Assembly: GCF_018390555.1 (NCBI RefSeq)
Contig: NZ_JAHBGB010000002.1
Coordinates: 1-64,000 of the forward strand
Reading direction: 5' to 3'
Length of the DNA stretch: 64,000 bases
Origin: Ancylobacter oerskovii
GTDB lineage: Bacteria > Pseudomonadota > Alphaproteobacteria > Rhizobiales > Xanthobacteraceae
The notes under the pieces were generated by a model, which saw only the letters and a list, made by a program, of their open reading frames with translations, had not been told where the DNA came from and made no database searches. A program made the translations under genes and the position numbers. Positions 44,245 through 55,375 of the stretch are shown one piece after another. Positions within the stretch are counted from its first letter, which is position 1. Every line of letters begins with the position of its first letter.

Positions 44245-45018
44245 CTAGCTGCGGAACAGGCGGGTATACTGGGTCTCGTGGCGCATCGAGGCGATGTCGG
44301 AGCGCAGCGCCGCCCCGCCCAGCGCGTCGAGATCGACATGCGGCGCCTCGGCGGCGACGGCGCGAAGGGTGGCGGCGCAGCCGGCGAGCGCGCGGTTGCC
44401 ATCGGTCTGGCCGAGCGGCACCAGTCGCACCGCGGCGGAAACCAGATTGGCCGCCACCGCCGTCAGGAAGGCGGCGAGCGTCGCCGCCAGCGGCAGGGCG
44501 TGCAGCGCCGCCGCCGCGCCGACCGCCACGGGATAGGCGAGCCGCCCGTCCCAGGCCTCGGCCAGCCGCTCGAAGCCCGGCGACGGCCAGGCGATGCGGG
44601 TGGCGGCGAGGAAGGCGTCGCCCTGGTTGAGGGTTTCCATCTGCCGCTCGCGCGAGGGGGCGAACGCGCTCGCGAGCTCCGCCACCTCGGCGAAGGCGCC
44701 GTTGTCGCCCGCCTGCACCGCGCGCCAGGCATGGGCGAGCAGAACGGCATCGGTGAACGGGCCGCCGCAGCGCAGCAGATCGTCGAGCCATCCCTCCAGC
44801 CCGGCGGCGGTGCGGATGTCACCGGTCTCCACCGCCCATTCGAGGCCGTGCGAATAGGCAAAGGCGCCGACCGGATAGGCGGGCGACAGCCACACGAACA
44901 GCGGAATGAGGTCGGTGGCGGCGGCCGTCCCGAAGCCGGCGTCCGCCTCGCGGCCACCGGCCTCCCGGGCGTCAGCCGTGACGGTGTCCCTTGGAGGCGT
45001 GGTCGTGATGATGGTCAT
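44245..45018 (-). CDS. ureF: Urease accessory protein UreF
   Basis: About 257 residues, all-helical. [27 protein letters not shown] near the start and [15 protein letters not shown] are family signatures; UreF bridges UreD and UreG in the nickel-loading complex. No ATG or GTG exists in frame between 45018 and the conserved start, so translation probably begins inside the histidine-rich tail of ureE, overlapping it by 47 bases. The first ~35 residues ([10 protein letters not shown]...) would then be an out-of-frame reading of His codons and are unlikely to matter structurally. Confidence 0.88.
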   Translation of the reverse strand: MTIITTTPPRDTVTADAREAGGREADAGFGTAAATDLIPLFVWLSPAYPVGAFAYSHGLEWAVETGDIRTAAGLEGWLDDLLRCGGPFTDAVLLAHAWRAVQAGDNGAFAEVAELASAFAPSRERQMETLNQGDAFLAATRIAWPSPGFERLAEAWDGRLAYPVAVGAAAALHALPLAATLAAFLTAVAANLVSAAVRLVPLGQTDGNRALAGCAATLRAVAAEAPHVDLDALGGAALRSDIASMRHETQYTRLFRS

Positions 45019-45775
45019 GCCCATGATGCTTGTGGTCGTGGTCGTGATCGTGACCGCAGCCGCAGGACTCGCCATGGGCGTGCTTGTGGTCGTGATGTTC
45101 GTGGTCGTGATGTTCGTGGTCGTGATGCGCATGCCCCTCGGGCGCCGGCGCGCTGCCGATATGGATCACGTCGTGCTGGTGGTGATGGTGCTCGCCATGA
45201 TCGTGCCCGCAGCCGCAGGCCTCTCCATGCTCATGGTGATGATGCCCATGGTCGTGATCGTGATGCTCGTGCCCATGATGCTCGTGCCCGTGATGCTCGT
45301 GCTCATGATGGCCGTGATCATGGCCGTGCCCGTGCGCCTCGGCGGCCTCATAGGCGCCGCCCTCCGGCTCGAAGCTGGCTTCGACGGTCGCGACCTCGGC
45401 TCCGAGCCCGCGCGCCATCTCCTCCAGCACCGGATCGCGGGCGATGCGGATGCGGTCGGCCAGCAGTTGCGCCGGCACATGGCGATTGCCGAGATGCCAG
45501 GCGAGCCGCGCCAGATGATGCGGGTCGCGGGCGACGATCTCGGCCACCGGCTCCTCGGCGGCCACCACCGCCACGATGCGCCCGTCCTCCAGCGAAATCC
45601 CGTCGCCGTCCTTCAGCCGCGCGGCTTCCGGCAGGTCCAGCAGGAACACCACGTCGCCCTCGCCGCGCATGGCGATGCGCCGGCGGTGCCGGCCGTCATG
45701 CGGCAGCACCACCTTGTCGGCGGCGGTCGAGGCATCCCAGCTGCCGGCGGGAACGAGCGTGCGGGCACGGATCAT
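44972..45775 (-). CDS. ureE: Urease accessory nickel metallochaperone UreE with giant His-rich tail
   Basis: A 267-residue UreE. The N-terminal peptide-binding domain (about 1-70) and the C-terminal metal-binding domain with the conserved [20 protein letters not shown] (His residues binding nickel) are normal to about residue 148. After that comes a tail of about 115 residues with roughly 55 His, in two similar blocks, each containing a CGCGHDH motif ([10 protein letters not shown] and [10 protein letters not shown]) separated by a short [12 protein letters not shown] spacer. Klebsiella UreE has only about 15 such residues. The tail should store or deliver many Ni ions. It starts with GGAG well spaced. 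Confidence 0.92.
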   Translation of the reverse strand: MIRARTLVPAGSWDASTAADKVVLPHDGRHRRRIAMRGEGDVVFLLDLPEAARLKDGDGISLEDGRIVAVVAAEEPVAEIVARDPHHLARLAWHLGNRHVPAQLLADRIRIARDPVLEEMARGLGAEVATVEASFEPEGGAYEAAEAHGHGHDHGHHEHEHHGHEHHGHEHHDHDHGHHHHEHGEACGCGHDHGEHHHHQHDVIHIGSAPAPEGHAHHDHEHHDHEHHDHKHAHGESCGCGHDHDHDHKHHGHDHHHDHASKGHRHG

Positions 45776-45812
45776 GGCGAAACTCCAGTTGAGAAGCGGC
45801 GCGTGGCCGGAG

Positions 45813-45849
45813 CATCCTTCGAGGCTCGCTGCGCTCGCACCTCGGGATG
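45813..45849. repeat. Palindromic element family B, copy 1
   Basis: CATCCTTCGAGGCTCG...CTCGCACCTCGGGATG, a palindrome related to the two copies downstream but in opposite internal orientation. Elements of this look (CATCCTGAGGTGC...CCTCGAAGGATG) are common in Hyphomicrobiales genomes. Confidence 0.75.
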
Positions 45850-45875
45850 AGGTGGTTCGAAGGGCCCCTCGTCCT

Positions 45876-45998
45876 GAGGCGGTTCGAAGCCCCCTCATCC
45901 CTGAGGTGCCCGGCCGAGCCGGGCCTCGAAGGATGCCGCAGCAGAACGCCTTCCCCAGTCTTAGAACAGGAAGCAGCGCGGCGCCATCGGCAGTTCGG
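45876..45998. repeat. Direct repeat, left copy: relic duplicate of the ureC 3' end
   Basis: About 122 bases match 46033-46154 with an offset of 156-157. On the minus strand the copy starts with a diverged version of the last ureC codons ([11 protein letters not shown] then stop, against [11 protein letters not shown] in the gene), then repeats the downstream sequence including a family B palindrome. Differences suggest an old event. Confidence 0.85.
45896..45935. repeat. Palindromic element family B, copy 2
   Basis: CATCCCTGAGGTGCCCGGCC...GGGCCTCGAAGGATG, 40 bases, within the left copy of the direct repeat. Confidence 0.8.
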
Positions 45999-46051
45999 GG
46001 CGAGGAAGACCGCCGCGCCCGCACCTTGGAACGAGGCGGCTCGAAGCCCCT

Positions 46052-46090
46052 CATCCTGAGGTGCCCGGCGGAGCCGGGCCTCGAAGGATG
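46052..46090. repeat. Palindromic element family B, copy 3
   Basis: CATCCTGAGGTGCCCGGCGG...CCGGGCCTCGAAGGATG, directly behind ureC, in the right copy of the direct repeat. It may act as an RNA stem after the ureC message. Confidence 0.8.
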
Positions 46091-46116
46091 CCGCAGCAGA
46101 ACGCCCCTCCCCAGCC

Positions 46117-47829
<1,713 letters not shown>

Positions 47830-47877
47830 GGACTGGGATCCGATCGAAACGTGGGACGGACGGGACGGGCGGCGCGG

Positions 47878-48498
47878 TCAGAGACGGCCCATCACCTGCT
47901 GGCGGAAGCCGTAGACCTCCTTCTTGCCCGCGAGCTCGACCAGCGTGACCTCGCGCGTCTGGCCCGGCTCGAAGCGCACCGCGGTGCCGCTGGGAATGGC
48001 CAGCCGCTTGCCGCGCGCCAGCTCGCGGTCGAAGGCGAGCGCCGGGTTGGTCTCGAAGAAATGATAGTGGCTGCCGACCTGGATCGGCCGGTCGCCGGTA
48101 TTGGCGACGGTGAGCGTCACCGTCTCGCGCCCGGCGAGCAGCTCGATCTCGCCCTCCTCGGTGAGGATCTCGCCCGGCACCGGGCCGGCGAACAGCCGGC
48201 GGATCGGCTCGTGCACGGTGACGAGCTTGGTGCCGTCCGGGAAGGTCGCCTCCACCTGCACGTCGTGGATCATGTCGGCGACGCCGGGCATCACCTGCTC
48301 GGCGGTCAGCACGGTGGCGCCGAGCGTCATCAGCTCGGCCACCGTCCGGCCGTCGCGCGCGCCCTCCACCACCACGTCGGTGATCAGCGCCACCGCCTCG
48401 GGATGGTTGAGCTTCACGCCGCGCTCCAGCCGCCGGCGGGCCACCATCGCCGCCATGGAGACCAGCAGCTTGTCCTTTTCGCGCGGGCTCAGATTCAT
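47878..48498 (-). CDS. ureAB: Urease gamma-beta fusion subunit
   Basis: A single 206-residue ORF covers both small subunits. Residues 1-98 are gamma (UreA): [27 protein letters not shown] and [21 protein letters not shown]. Then, after the short linker [11 protein letters not shown], residues about 109-206 are beta (UreB): [36 protein letters not shown] and [15 protein letters not shown]. No stop or restart separates them. Such fusion is the rule in Helicobacter (UreA) but rhizobial operons usually keep ureA and ureB apart. The start follows CGGAG. Confidence 0.93.
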   Translation of the reverse strand: MNLSPREKDKLLVSMAAMVARRRLERGVKLNHPEAVALITDVVVEGARDGRTVAELMTLGATVLTAEQVMPGVADMIHDVQVEATFPDGTKLVTVHEPIRRLFAGPVPGEILTEEGEIELLAGRETVTLTVANTGDRPIQVGSHYHFFETNPALAFDRELARGKRLAIPSGTAVRFEPGQTREVTLVELAGKKEVYGFRQQVMGRL

Positions 48499-48537
48499 CG
48501 GTCTACTCCGGGAAATTTCGTGCGAGAACGGAACGCA

Positions 48538-49410
48538 TCAGAAATGCCAGATGCGCGGCGGGTCGCAAACACCCAGCGGGGCGATCAGCCGGCGGATGGC
48601 GGCGTCCAGCCCGGCGCCGTCCTGCGCCAGCAGCCGCACGCAGGCCATGCCGTCCCAGGCGCTGACGCCGATCTCGACATCCGCCCGCATCTCGTGAAGG
48701 GCCTCGCCGACCTCGCGCAGGGCGTCGAGCCGCCCCATCGCGTCGGGGGCGACCAGCAGCAGGCTGGCGAAGGCGGCCCAGCCATTCGCGCAGGCCCGGC
48801 GCGCCAGCACGCCGCCGACCGCGCCGTCGAGGCTCAGCCCGTCGGCATAGATCAGCCGGCCGCCGCGGCGGATGCGCCAGGAATCCGTCAGCCGGCCATA
48901 GGTGAAGCGCTCGCCGCGCGCGGTGCGCCCGAGGATCACCGATTCCACCAGCAGCAGCCGCGCGCCCTCCGCCACCTCCGCGCGGATGCTCCGCGTCACC
49001 CGGGCGCCGTCGAACAGGATGGTCGCCTGCGGCAGCCAGTCGAGCGAGGCGCCGGCCTCCACCGCGAGGTCGACCGACAGGCGCGAGACGCCGCCATCCG
49101 AGCGGTAGCACTTCTCCGCGGCCTGCGAGGTGAGCACCAGCCGCGCCCCCTCGCCCGCCTCCATCCGCGCGGCGAAATGGTCGCCGCCGGCCACGCCGCC
49201 GCCGGTGTTGAGGATGATGCCTTCCAGCGAGCGGCCGCGCCGCGCCGCCGCCGGGAAGCGGATGCGGCTCGGCCCCTCCTCCTCCAGGCGGTCGGGGATG
49301 GTGCGTCCGTCGGCGAAGCGGGCATGGAGCAGCAGGCGGCCGCGCGAACGCAACGCGCCGGGGACGATCACCCCCGCCGCGGGCTCAAACGGCAATGCGG
49401 TTGCGTACAT
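48538..49410 (-). CDS. ureD: Urease accessory protein UreD (UreH)
   Basis: A 290-residue scaffold protein that docks UreFG on apo-urease and channels nickel. ILNTGGGVAGGDHF (about 66-79), TSQAAEKCYRS and RFTYGRLTDSWRI-type segments are family-typical. It overlaps the end of urtE by 26 bases, which ties the transporter genes to the urease genes in one transcript. The ATG at 49410 begins 31 residues before the first conserved block. Confidence 0.93.
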   Translation of the reverse strand: MYATALPFEPAAGVIVPGALRSRGRLLLHARFADGRTIPDRLEEEGPSRIRFPAAARRGRSLEGIILNTGGGVAGGDHFAARMEAGEGARLVLTSQAAEKCYRSDGGVSRLSVDLAVEAGASLDWLPQATILFDGARVTRSIRAEVAEGARLLLVESVILGRTARGERFTYGRLTDSWRIRRGGRLIYADGLSLDGAVGGVLARRACANGWAAFASLLLVAPDAMGRLDALREVGEALHEMRADVEIGVSAWDGMACVRLLAQDGAGLDAAIRRLIAPLGVCDPPRIWHF

Positions 49411-50080
49411 CCGGGTCCTCGAGGGCGGCGCCGTCGCCCGACATCACCACCGCCCCGCGCTCCATCACGACGAAATGGTCGGCGAGCTCCTTGGCGAAGT
49501 CGAAATATTGCTCGACCAGCACGATGGCCATATCGCCCTTGCTGCGCAAGTAGCGGATGGCATTGCCGATGTCCTTGATGATCGAGGGCTGGATGCCCTC
49601 GGTGGGCTCGTCGAGCACCAGCACCTTCGGGCGCATCACCAGCGCGCGGCCGATGGCGAGCTGCTGCTGCTGGCCGCCGGAAAGGTCGCCGCCGCGCCGG
49701 CGCATCATCGAATCCAATACCGGGAACAGCGAGAACACGTCGTCGGGGATCGAGCGGTCGATGCGCTTCAGCGGCGCGAAGCCGGTCTGGAGATTCTCGG
49801 CGACGGTGAGCAGCGGGAAGATCTCGCGTCCCTGCGGCACGAAGGCCACGCCGCGCCGCGCGCGCTCCGCCGGCGCCATGGCGGTGATGTCCTCGCCATT
49901 GAGCCGGATGGCGCCCTTCGCCACCGGATGCCGGCCGACGATGGCGCGCATCAGGCTGGTCTTGCCGACCCCGTTGCGGCCGAGCACGCAGGTCACCTTG
50001 CCGGGCGCCGCCGTCAGCGACACGCCGCGCAGGGCCTGCGCCGCGCCGTAGAACAGGTTGATGTCGTTCACTTCCAGCAT
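49385..50080 (-). CDS. urtE: Urea ABC transporter ATPase UrtE
   Basis: A 231-residue LivF-type ATPase. LGRNGVGKTSLMRAIVG (Walker A), LSGGQQQQLAIGRALV (signature) and VLVLDEPTEGIQPSI (Walker B) are intact; the phrase TEGIQPSIIKDIG is characteristic of UrtE. The start at 50080 is 4 bases after urtD and follows GAGCTC. Together with UrtD it drives the urea permease. It overlaps ureD. Confidence 0.93.
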   Translation of the reverse strand: MLEVNDINLFYGAAQALRGVSLTAAPGKVTCVLGRNGVGKTSLMRAIVGRHPVAKGAIRLNGEDITAMAPAERARRGVAFVPQGREIFPLLTVAENLQTGFAPLKRIDRSIPDDVFSLFPVLDSMMRRRGGDLSGGQQQQLAIGRALVMRPKVLVLDEPTEGIQPSIIKDIGNAIRYLRSKGDMAIVLVEQYFDFAKELADHFVVMERGAVVMSGDGAALEDPDVRNRIAV

Positions 50081-50084
50081 GAGC

Positions 50085-50894
<810 letters not shown>

Positions 50895-50905
50895 GGCTAG
50901 TCCCC

Positions 50906-52054
50906 TCATTCGGCCGGCTTCGGTTCGGGCAGGCCGCCATCGGCGGGCGTCGCCGAGGCGCGGCGGTCCCGCCACTCGTAGAAGGTGCCGACGATGCCCT
51001 TGGGCAGGAACAGCGTCACCGCCACGAACAGGCCGCCCAGCATGAACAGCCAGTAGGGGGCGAGGAGGCCGGAGGTGAAATAGGTCTTGGCGTAGTTCAC
51101 CAGCACCGCGCCCAGCGCCGCGCCGATGAGCGTGCCGCGCCCGCCCACCGCCACCCAGACGATGATCTCGATGGAGTTGGCGGGGGAGAACTCGCCGGGA
51201 TTGATGATGCCGACCTGCGGCACGTAGAGCGCCCCGGCGATGCCGGCCAGCATGGCCGAGACCACGAAGGCCACCAGCTTGTAGTTCTCCGCCCGGTAGC
51301 CGGTGAAGCGCACCCGCGTCTCGGCGTCGCGTATGGCGATCAGCACCTTGCCGAAATGCGAGCGCACCAGGAAGCGGCACAGCACATAGCCCAGCGCCAG
51401 CGCCAGCGCCGAGAGCACGAACAGCACGAGGCGGGTGCCGTCGGCCTGGATGTTGAAGCCGAGAATGTCCTTGAAGTCGGTGAGGCCGTTATTGCCGCCG
51501 AAGCCCATGTCGTTGCGGAAGAAGGCCAGCAGCAGCGCGAAGGTCATCGCCTGGGTGATGATCGACAGGTACACGCCGGTCACGCGCGAGCGGAAGGCGA
51601 ACCAGCCGAACACCAGGGCGAGGATGCCCGGCGCCAGCAGCACCATCAGCGCCGCGAAGGGGAACAGGTCGAAGCCGTGCCAGAACCACGGCAGCTCCTT
51701 CCAGTTCAGGAACACCATGAAGTCCGGCAGCACCGGGTCGCCATAGACGCCGCGCGGGCCGATCTGGCGCATCAGGTACATGCCCATCGCATAGCCGCCG
51801 AGCGCGAAGAAGGCGCCGTGGCCGAGCGAGAGGATGCCGACATAGCCCCAGATGAGGTCCACCGAGAGGGCGAGCAGCGCATAGGTGAGGTATTTGCCGA
51901 GCAGCGAGACCACATAGGTCGGCACATGCAGCGCCGAGTCCGGCGAGGTGGCGAGGTTCAGGAGCGGCACCAGCACGGCGGCGCCGAGCACCACGCCGAG
52001 GAAGACGAGGCCGCTCCTGCCGAGCAGCACGGGTTGGGGCGTCAGAGTGCTCAT
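50906..52054 (-). CDS. urtC: Urea ABC transporter permease UrtC
   Basis: A 382-residue LivM-type permease with about 10 helices. YALLALSVDLIWGYVGILSLGHGAFFALGGYAMGMYLM is split by family knowledge into the LivM signature; GFGGNNGLTDF and RDAETRVRFTGYR are UrtC-specific. The start (52054) overlaps the urtB stop by 4 bases (ATGA), so the two are translated as a pair. Confidence 0.93.
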   Translation of the reverse strand: MSTLTPQPVLLGRSGLVFLGVVLGAAVLVPLLNLATSPDSALHVPTYVVSLLGKYLTYALLALSVDLIWGYVGILSLGHGAFFALGGYAMGMYLMRQIGPRGVYGDPVLPDFMVFLNWKELPWFWHGFDLFPFAALMVLLAPGILALVFGWFAFRSRVTGVYLSIITQAMTFALLLAFFRNDMGFGGNNGLTDFKDILGFNIQADGTRLVLFVLSALALALGYVLCRFLVRSHFGKVLIAIRDAETRVRFTGYRAENYKLVAFVVSAMLAGIAGALYVPQVGIINPGEFSPANSIEIIVWVAVGGRGTLIGAALGAVLVNYAKTYFTSGLLAPYWLFMLGGLFVAVTLFLPKGIVGTFYEWRDRRASATPADGGLPEPKPAE

Positions 52055-53697
52055 GCTTCGATCGCCCGTCCCTTGAGCGCGAACAGGCCGCGCGGCCGCT
52101 TCTGGATGAACAGGATGACGATGACCAGGAGCGCGATCTTGCCGAGCACGGCGCCGGCATAGGGCTCCAGCATCTTGTTGGCGATGCCGAGCGACATGGC
52201 GCCGACCAGCGTGCCCCACAAATTCCCCACCCCGCCGAACACCACGACGAGGAAGCTGTCGATGATGTAGCTCTGGCCGAGATTGGGCGACACGTTGTCG
52301 ATCTGCGACAGCGCCACCCCGGCGATGCCGGCGATGCCGGAGCCGAGGCCGAAGGTCATGGCGTCCACCCAGTTGGTGCGGATGCCCATGGAGGCGGCCA
52401 TGCGCCGGTTCTGCGTCACCGCCCGCATTTCGAGGCCTATGCGGGTCAGCCGCAGCGTCGCCAGCAGCGCCACGAAGACCAGCATGGCGAAGACGATGAT
52501 CCACAGCCGGCCGTAGGTGATGGAGAGCTGGCCGAGCTCGAAGGCGCCGGACATCCAGCTGGGCGCGCCGACCTCGCGGTTGGTGGGGCCGAACATGGTG
52601 CGGATCGCCTGCTGCAGGATCAGCGAGATGCCCCAGGTGGCGAGCAGCGTCTCCAGCGCCCGGCCATAGAGGAAGCGGATCACCGTGCGCTCGATGACGA
52701 CGCCGATCAGCCCGGTGAACAGGAAGGCGACGGGAATGGCGATCAGCAGCGAGGCGTCGAACAGCGCCGGATTGTAGGTGCGGATCGCCTCCTGCACCAC
52801 GAAGGTCACATAGGCGCCGAGCATCACCATCTCGCCATGCGCCATGTTGATGACGCCCATCACCCCGAAGGTGATGGCGAGGCCGATGGCCGCGAGCAGC
52901 AGCACCGAGCCGAGCGACACGCCGTACCAGACGTTCTGGCCGACCGCCCAGATGGCAAGGCTGCGCTCGATGCCGGCAATGGCGCCTTGCGCCGCCTGCT
53001 TCACCGCCGGCGAGGCGTCGGCCGGCACGCTGCGCAGCACCGCGAGCGCGTCCTGGTTGCCCTCCCCGCCCACCGTGGCGATGGCGGCGATGCGCTCGGC
53101 GTCCGGCACCCCGGCCTTGCCGATCAGGATGGAGGCGCGGGCGAGCGTCAGCGCCGATTTCACCCGGGCGTCGCTTTCCTTGGCCAGCGCGGCGTCGAGT
53201 GCCGGCAAGGCCGCCTCGTCGCGCGAGCGCATCACCGCGCTTGCCGCCGCGAGGCGCTTGGCCGGGTCGGCATCGACGAGGGCGAGCGTGCCGCTGGCCG
53301 CCTCGATGGCGCGGCGGATGCGGTTGTTCACCCGCACCGCCTTCAGCCCCGGCGGCGCCTCGGCCACCGGCTGGCCGGTCGCGGCGTCAGTGAGGCCGCC
53401 CTCGGGCGTCTTGATCAGCACCTGCTTGGTCGCCGGGCTGTACATCAGCCGCCCGTCGGCGAGCGCCGCGACGATGCCGGCCGCCGCCGGGCTGCCGCTC
53501 ACGCTGAGCGCGCCGAGCGCGGCTTCTGTGTCGTCATATTTGTCGGTGGCGAGCTGCGCCAGCGGGGCGCTGATGTCGGGTGCCGCCCCCTGGGCGAGGG
53601 CCGGACGCGGCAGCGTCGCGGCCGCGGTCAGCAGGCCGAGGGCGAGGAACAGCACGCCGCCGAGGCGGCGAAGGAGGCCACGGGAAATCATCGTCAT
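52051..53697 (-). CDS. urtB: Urea ABC transporter permease UrtB
   Basis: A 548-residue LivH-type permease with a long periplasmic N-terminal part. A signal sequence (LFLALGLLTAAATLPRPALA) and ~200 residues of HEAT-like alpha repeats (DISAPLAQLATDKYDDTEAALGAL and similar) precede the membrane domain, which starts near 250 with NVWYGVSLGSVLLLAAIGLAITFGVMG and carries NMAHGEMVMLGAY. This layout is standard for UrtB. The ATG at 53697 is preferred; the frame is open upstream in the intergenic hairpin. Confidence 0.92.
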   Translation of the reverse strand: MTMISRGLLRRLGGVLFLALGLLTAAATLPRPALAQGAAPDISAPLAQLATDKYDDTEAALGALSVSGSPAAAGIVAALADGRLMYSPATKQVLIKTPEGGLTDAATGQPVAEAPPGLKAVRVNNRIRRAIEAASGTLALVDADPAKRLAAASAVMRSRDEAALPALDAALAKESDARVKSALTLARASILIGKAGVPDAERIAAIATVGGEGNQDALAVLRSVPADASPAVKQAAQGAIAGIERSLAIWAVGQNVWYGVSLGSVLLLAAIGLAITFGVMGVINMAHGEMVMLGAYVTFVVQEAIRTYNPALFDASLLIAIPVAFLFTGLIGVVIERTVIRFLYGRALETLLATWGISLILQQAIRTMFGPTNREVGAPSWMSGAFELGQLSITYGRLWIIVFAMLVFVALLATLRLTRIGLEMRAVTQNRRMAASMGIRTNWVDAMTFGLGSGIAGIAGVALSQIDNVSPNLGQSYIIDSFLVVVFGGVGNLWGTLVGAMSLGIANKMLEPYAGAVLGKIALLVIVILFIQKRPRGLFALKGRAIEA

Positions 53698-53744
53698 CCG
53701 TCGGTGCGAGTTCGGATGCGCCGGGCCGGTCCCGGCGGCGGGGC

Positions 53745-53781
53745 GCCCGGCGGCGGAGGGGCGATCCCTCCGCCGCCGGGC
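53745..53781 (-). terminator. 16-bp perfect hairpin between urtA and urtB
   Basis: GCCCGGCGGCGGAGGG (53745-53760), loop GCGAT, and its exact complement (53766-53781). A second hairpin (GTCAGGCCG...CGGCCTGAC, 53798-53832) lies between it and urtA. Neither has a T tract. They probably protect the urtA message and reduce read-through into the permease genes. Confidence 0.75.
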
Positions 53782-53853
53782 CGGTCGGAAAAGGCGGGTC
53801 AGGCCGGCCTCATCGGACGAGATCGGCCTGACCGTACGCCTCATCGGTCCGCG

Positions 53854-55158
53854 TCACTGCGCGCCGCACTTGCCGGTCTTGACGTTGAAGTTGCCGCAGT
53901 TCATCGGCGCCCGCCAATCGGCGATCAGGTCCTTCGACCCTTCGAGGTAGGGCGACCATTCCTCCGCGACGATCAGGCCCGGGGTCTTCTCGACCACGTC
54001 GAACTGGCCGTCATCCTTGATTTCGCCGATCAGCACCGGCTTGGTGATGTGGTGGTTCGGCATCATGGTGGAGAAGCCGCCGGTCAGGTTCGGCACGGAA
54101 ACGCCGATCAGCGCGGGGATCACCTTGTCCGGGTCGGTGGTGCCGGCCTTCTCGACCGCCTTCACCCACATGTTGAAGCCGATGACGGTGGCCTCCATCG
54201 GGTCGTTGGTCACGCGCTTGTCGTTCTTGATGAAGGCGCGCCACTTCTTGATGAACTCGGCATTCTCCGGCACGTCGACCGACTGGAAGTAGTTCCAGGC
54301 GGCGAGATGGCCGACCAGCGGCTTGGTGTCGATGCCGGCGAGTTCTTCCTCGCCCACCGAGAAGGCCACGACCGGGATGTCGGTCGCCTTGATGCCCTGG
54401 TTGCCGAGTTCCTTGTAGAACGGCACGTTGGCGTCGCCGTTGATGGTAGAGACCACGGCGGTCTTCTTGCCCGCCGAGCCGAACTTCTTGATGTCGGCGA
54501 CGATGGTCTGCCAGTCGGAATGACCGAACGGCGTGTAGTTGATCATGATGTCCTCGGCGGCGACGCCCTTGGACTTCAGATACGCCTCGAGGATCTTGTT
54601 GGTGGTGCGCGGATAGACATAGTCGGTGCCGGCGAGCACCCAGCGCTTCACACCCTCGTTCTCCATCAGGTAGTCGACGGCGGGGATCGCCTGCTGGTTC
54701 GGGGCGGCACCGGTGTAGAACACGTTGCGCTCGCTCTCCTCGCCCTCGTACTGGACGGGGTAGAACAGGATGCCGTTGAGCTCCTTGAACACCGGCAGCA
54801 CCGACTTGCGCGACACCGAGGTCCAGCAGCCGAACACCACCGCGACCTTTTCCTTGGCGAGCAGTTCGCGGGCCTTCTCGGCGAAGAGCGGCCAGTTGGA
54901 GGCCGGGTCGACCACGACCGGCGTCAGCTTCTTGCCCAGCACGCCCCCCGCGGCGTTCTGCTGGTCGATCATGAACAGCACGGTGTCCTTCAGCGTCGTC
55001 TCCGAAATGGCCATGGTGCCGGACAGAGAGTGGAGGACGCCGACCTTGATCGTTTCCTGGGCTGCGGCGGGCACGGCGACGCCGGCGACGGCCAGTGCGG
55101 CGAGGCCGGCCATGGTGCGGCCCGCCACGCGGCGCGCATGGGAGAACAGATTAGACAT
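53854..55158 (-). CDS. urtA: Urea ABC transporter substrate-binding protein UrtA
   Basis: A 434-residue periplasmic type I binding protein. Residues 1-33 form a signal peptide ending AAA-QE. KVGVLHSLSGTMAISETTLKD is the family start, VVFGCWTSVSRKSVLPVFKE and YPVQYEGEESERNVFYTGAAPNQQ the urea/short-chain amide binding segments (UrtA/FmdD group), and the YVYPRTTN and HLAAWNYFQSVD segments are UrtA-type. An AGAAGGGA ribosome site is present. It is the first gene of the urea uptake and urease unit. Confidence 0.94.
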   Translation of the reverse strand: MSNLFSHARRVAGRTMAGLAALAVAGVAVPAAAQETIKVGVLHSLSGTMAISETTLKDTVLFMIDQQNAAGGVLGKKLTPVVVDPASNWPLFAEKARELLAKEKVAVVFGCWTSVSRKSVLPVFKELNGILFYPVQYEGEESERNVFYTGAAPNQQAIPAVDYLMENEGVKRWVLAGTDYVYPRTTNKILEAYLKSKGVAAEDIMINYTPFGHSDWQTIVADIKKFGSAGKKTAVVSTINGDANVPFYKELGNQGIKATDIPVVAFSVGEEELAGIDTKPLVGHLAAWNYFQSVDVPENAEFIKKWRAFIKNDKRVTNDPMEATVIGFNMWVKAVEKAGTTDPDKVIPALIGVSVPNLTGGFSTMMPNHHITKPVLIGEIKDDGQFDVVEKTPGLIVAEEWSPYLEGSKDLIADWRAPMNCGNFNVKTGKCGAQ

Positions 55159-55218
55159 AGTCGTTCCCTTCTGGAGTTCACACGCAGGACCCCCGTCCGC
55201 GTGCCGGGAACGACGGGT

Positions 55219-55234
55219 TGCAACGCCCGTGCCA
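55219..55234 (-). promoter_or_regulatory. Sigma-54 promoter of the urt-ure operon
   Basis: On the minus strand TGGCACGGGCGTTGCA fits the sigma-54 consensus TGGCACG-N4-TTGCA without mismatch; GG (-24) and GC (-12) are exactly 10 bases apart. Transcription would start near 55208, about 50 bases before urtA. Sigma-54 promoters need an activator such as NtrC; no NtrC site could be assigned by eye in 55240-55375. This implies nitrogen-limitation control of urea use. Confidence 0.85.
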
Positions 55235-55375
55235 AACCACCTTTAGGGAAACGCAATACGTCGAACGACGCAGATCGCCGCCTCGTCCGGCAATCCGATC
55301 AAAAAATGAGCAGATGCCGGCGACCTGTGCGATTTGTATGCCGCACGCCCGTCAACGCCCATTCGGGCAGCACAT

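Larger units (their letters stand above)
45776..46116. other. Gene-free region between ureC and ureE filled with repeats
   Basis: The 341 bases hold no gene. They contain a direct duplication of the ureC 3' end and three copies of a second palindromic repeat, both listed separately. The rest of the operon is tightly packed, so this is a clear insertion or expansion site. Confidence 0.7.

Noticed and set aside
44906-45850. Plus-strand ORF of 314 codons predicting many membrane helices rich in Val and Met
   Set aside because: It is the exact antisense of the His-rich ureE tail (His codons read backwards give Val/Met). No ribosome site and no homology.
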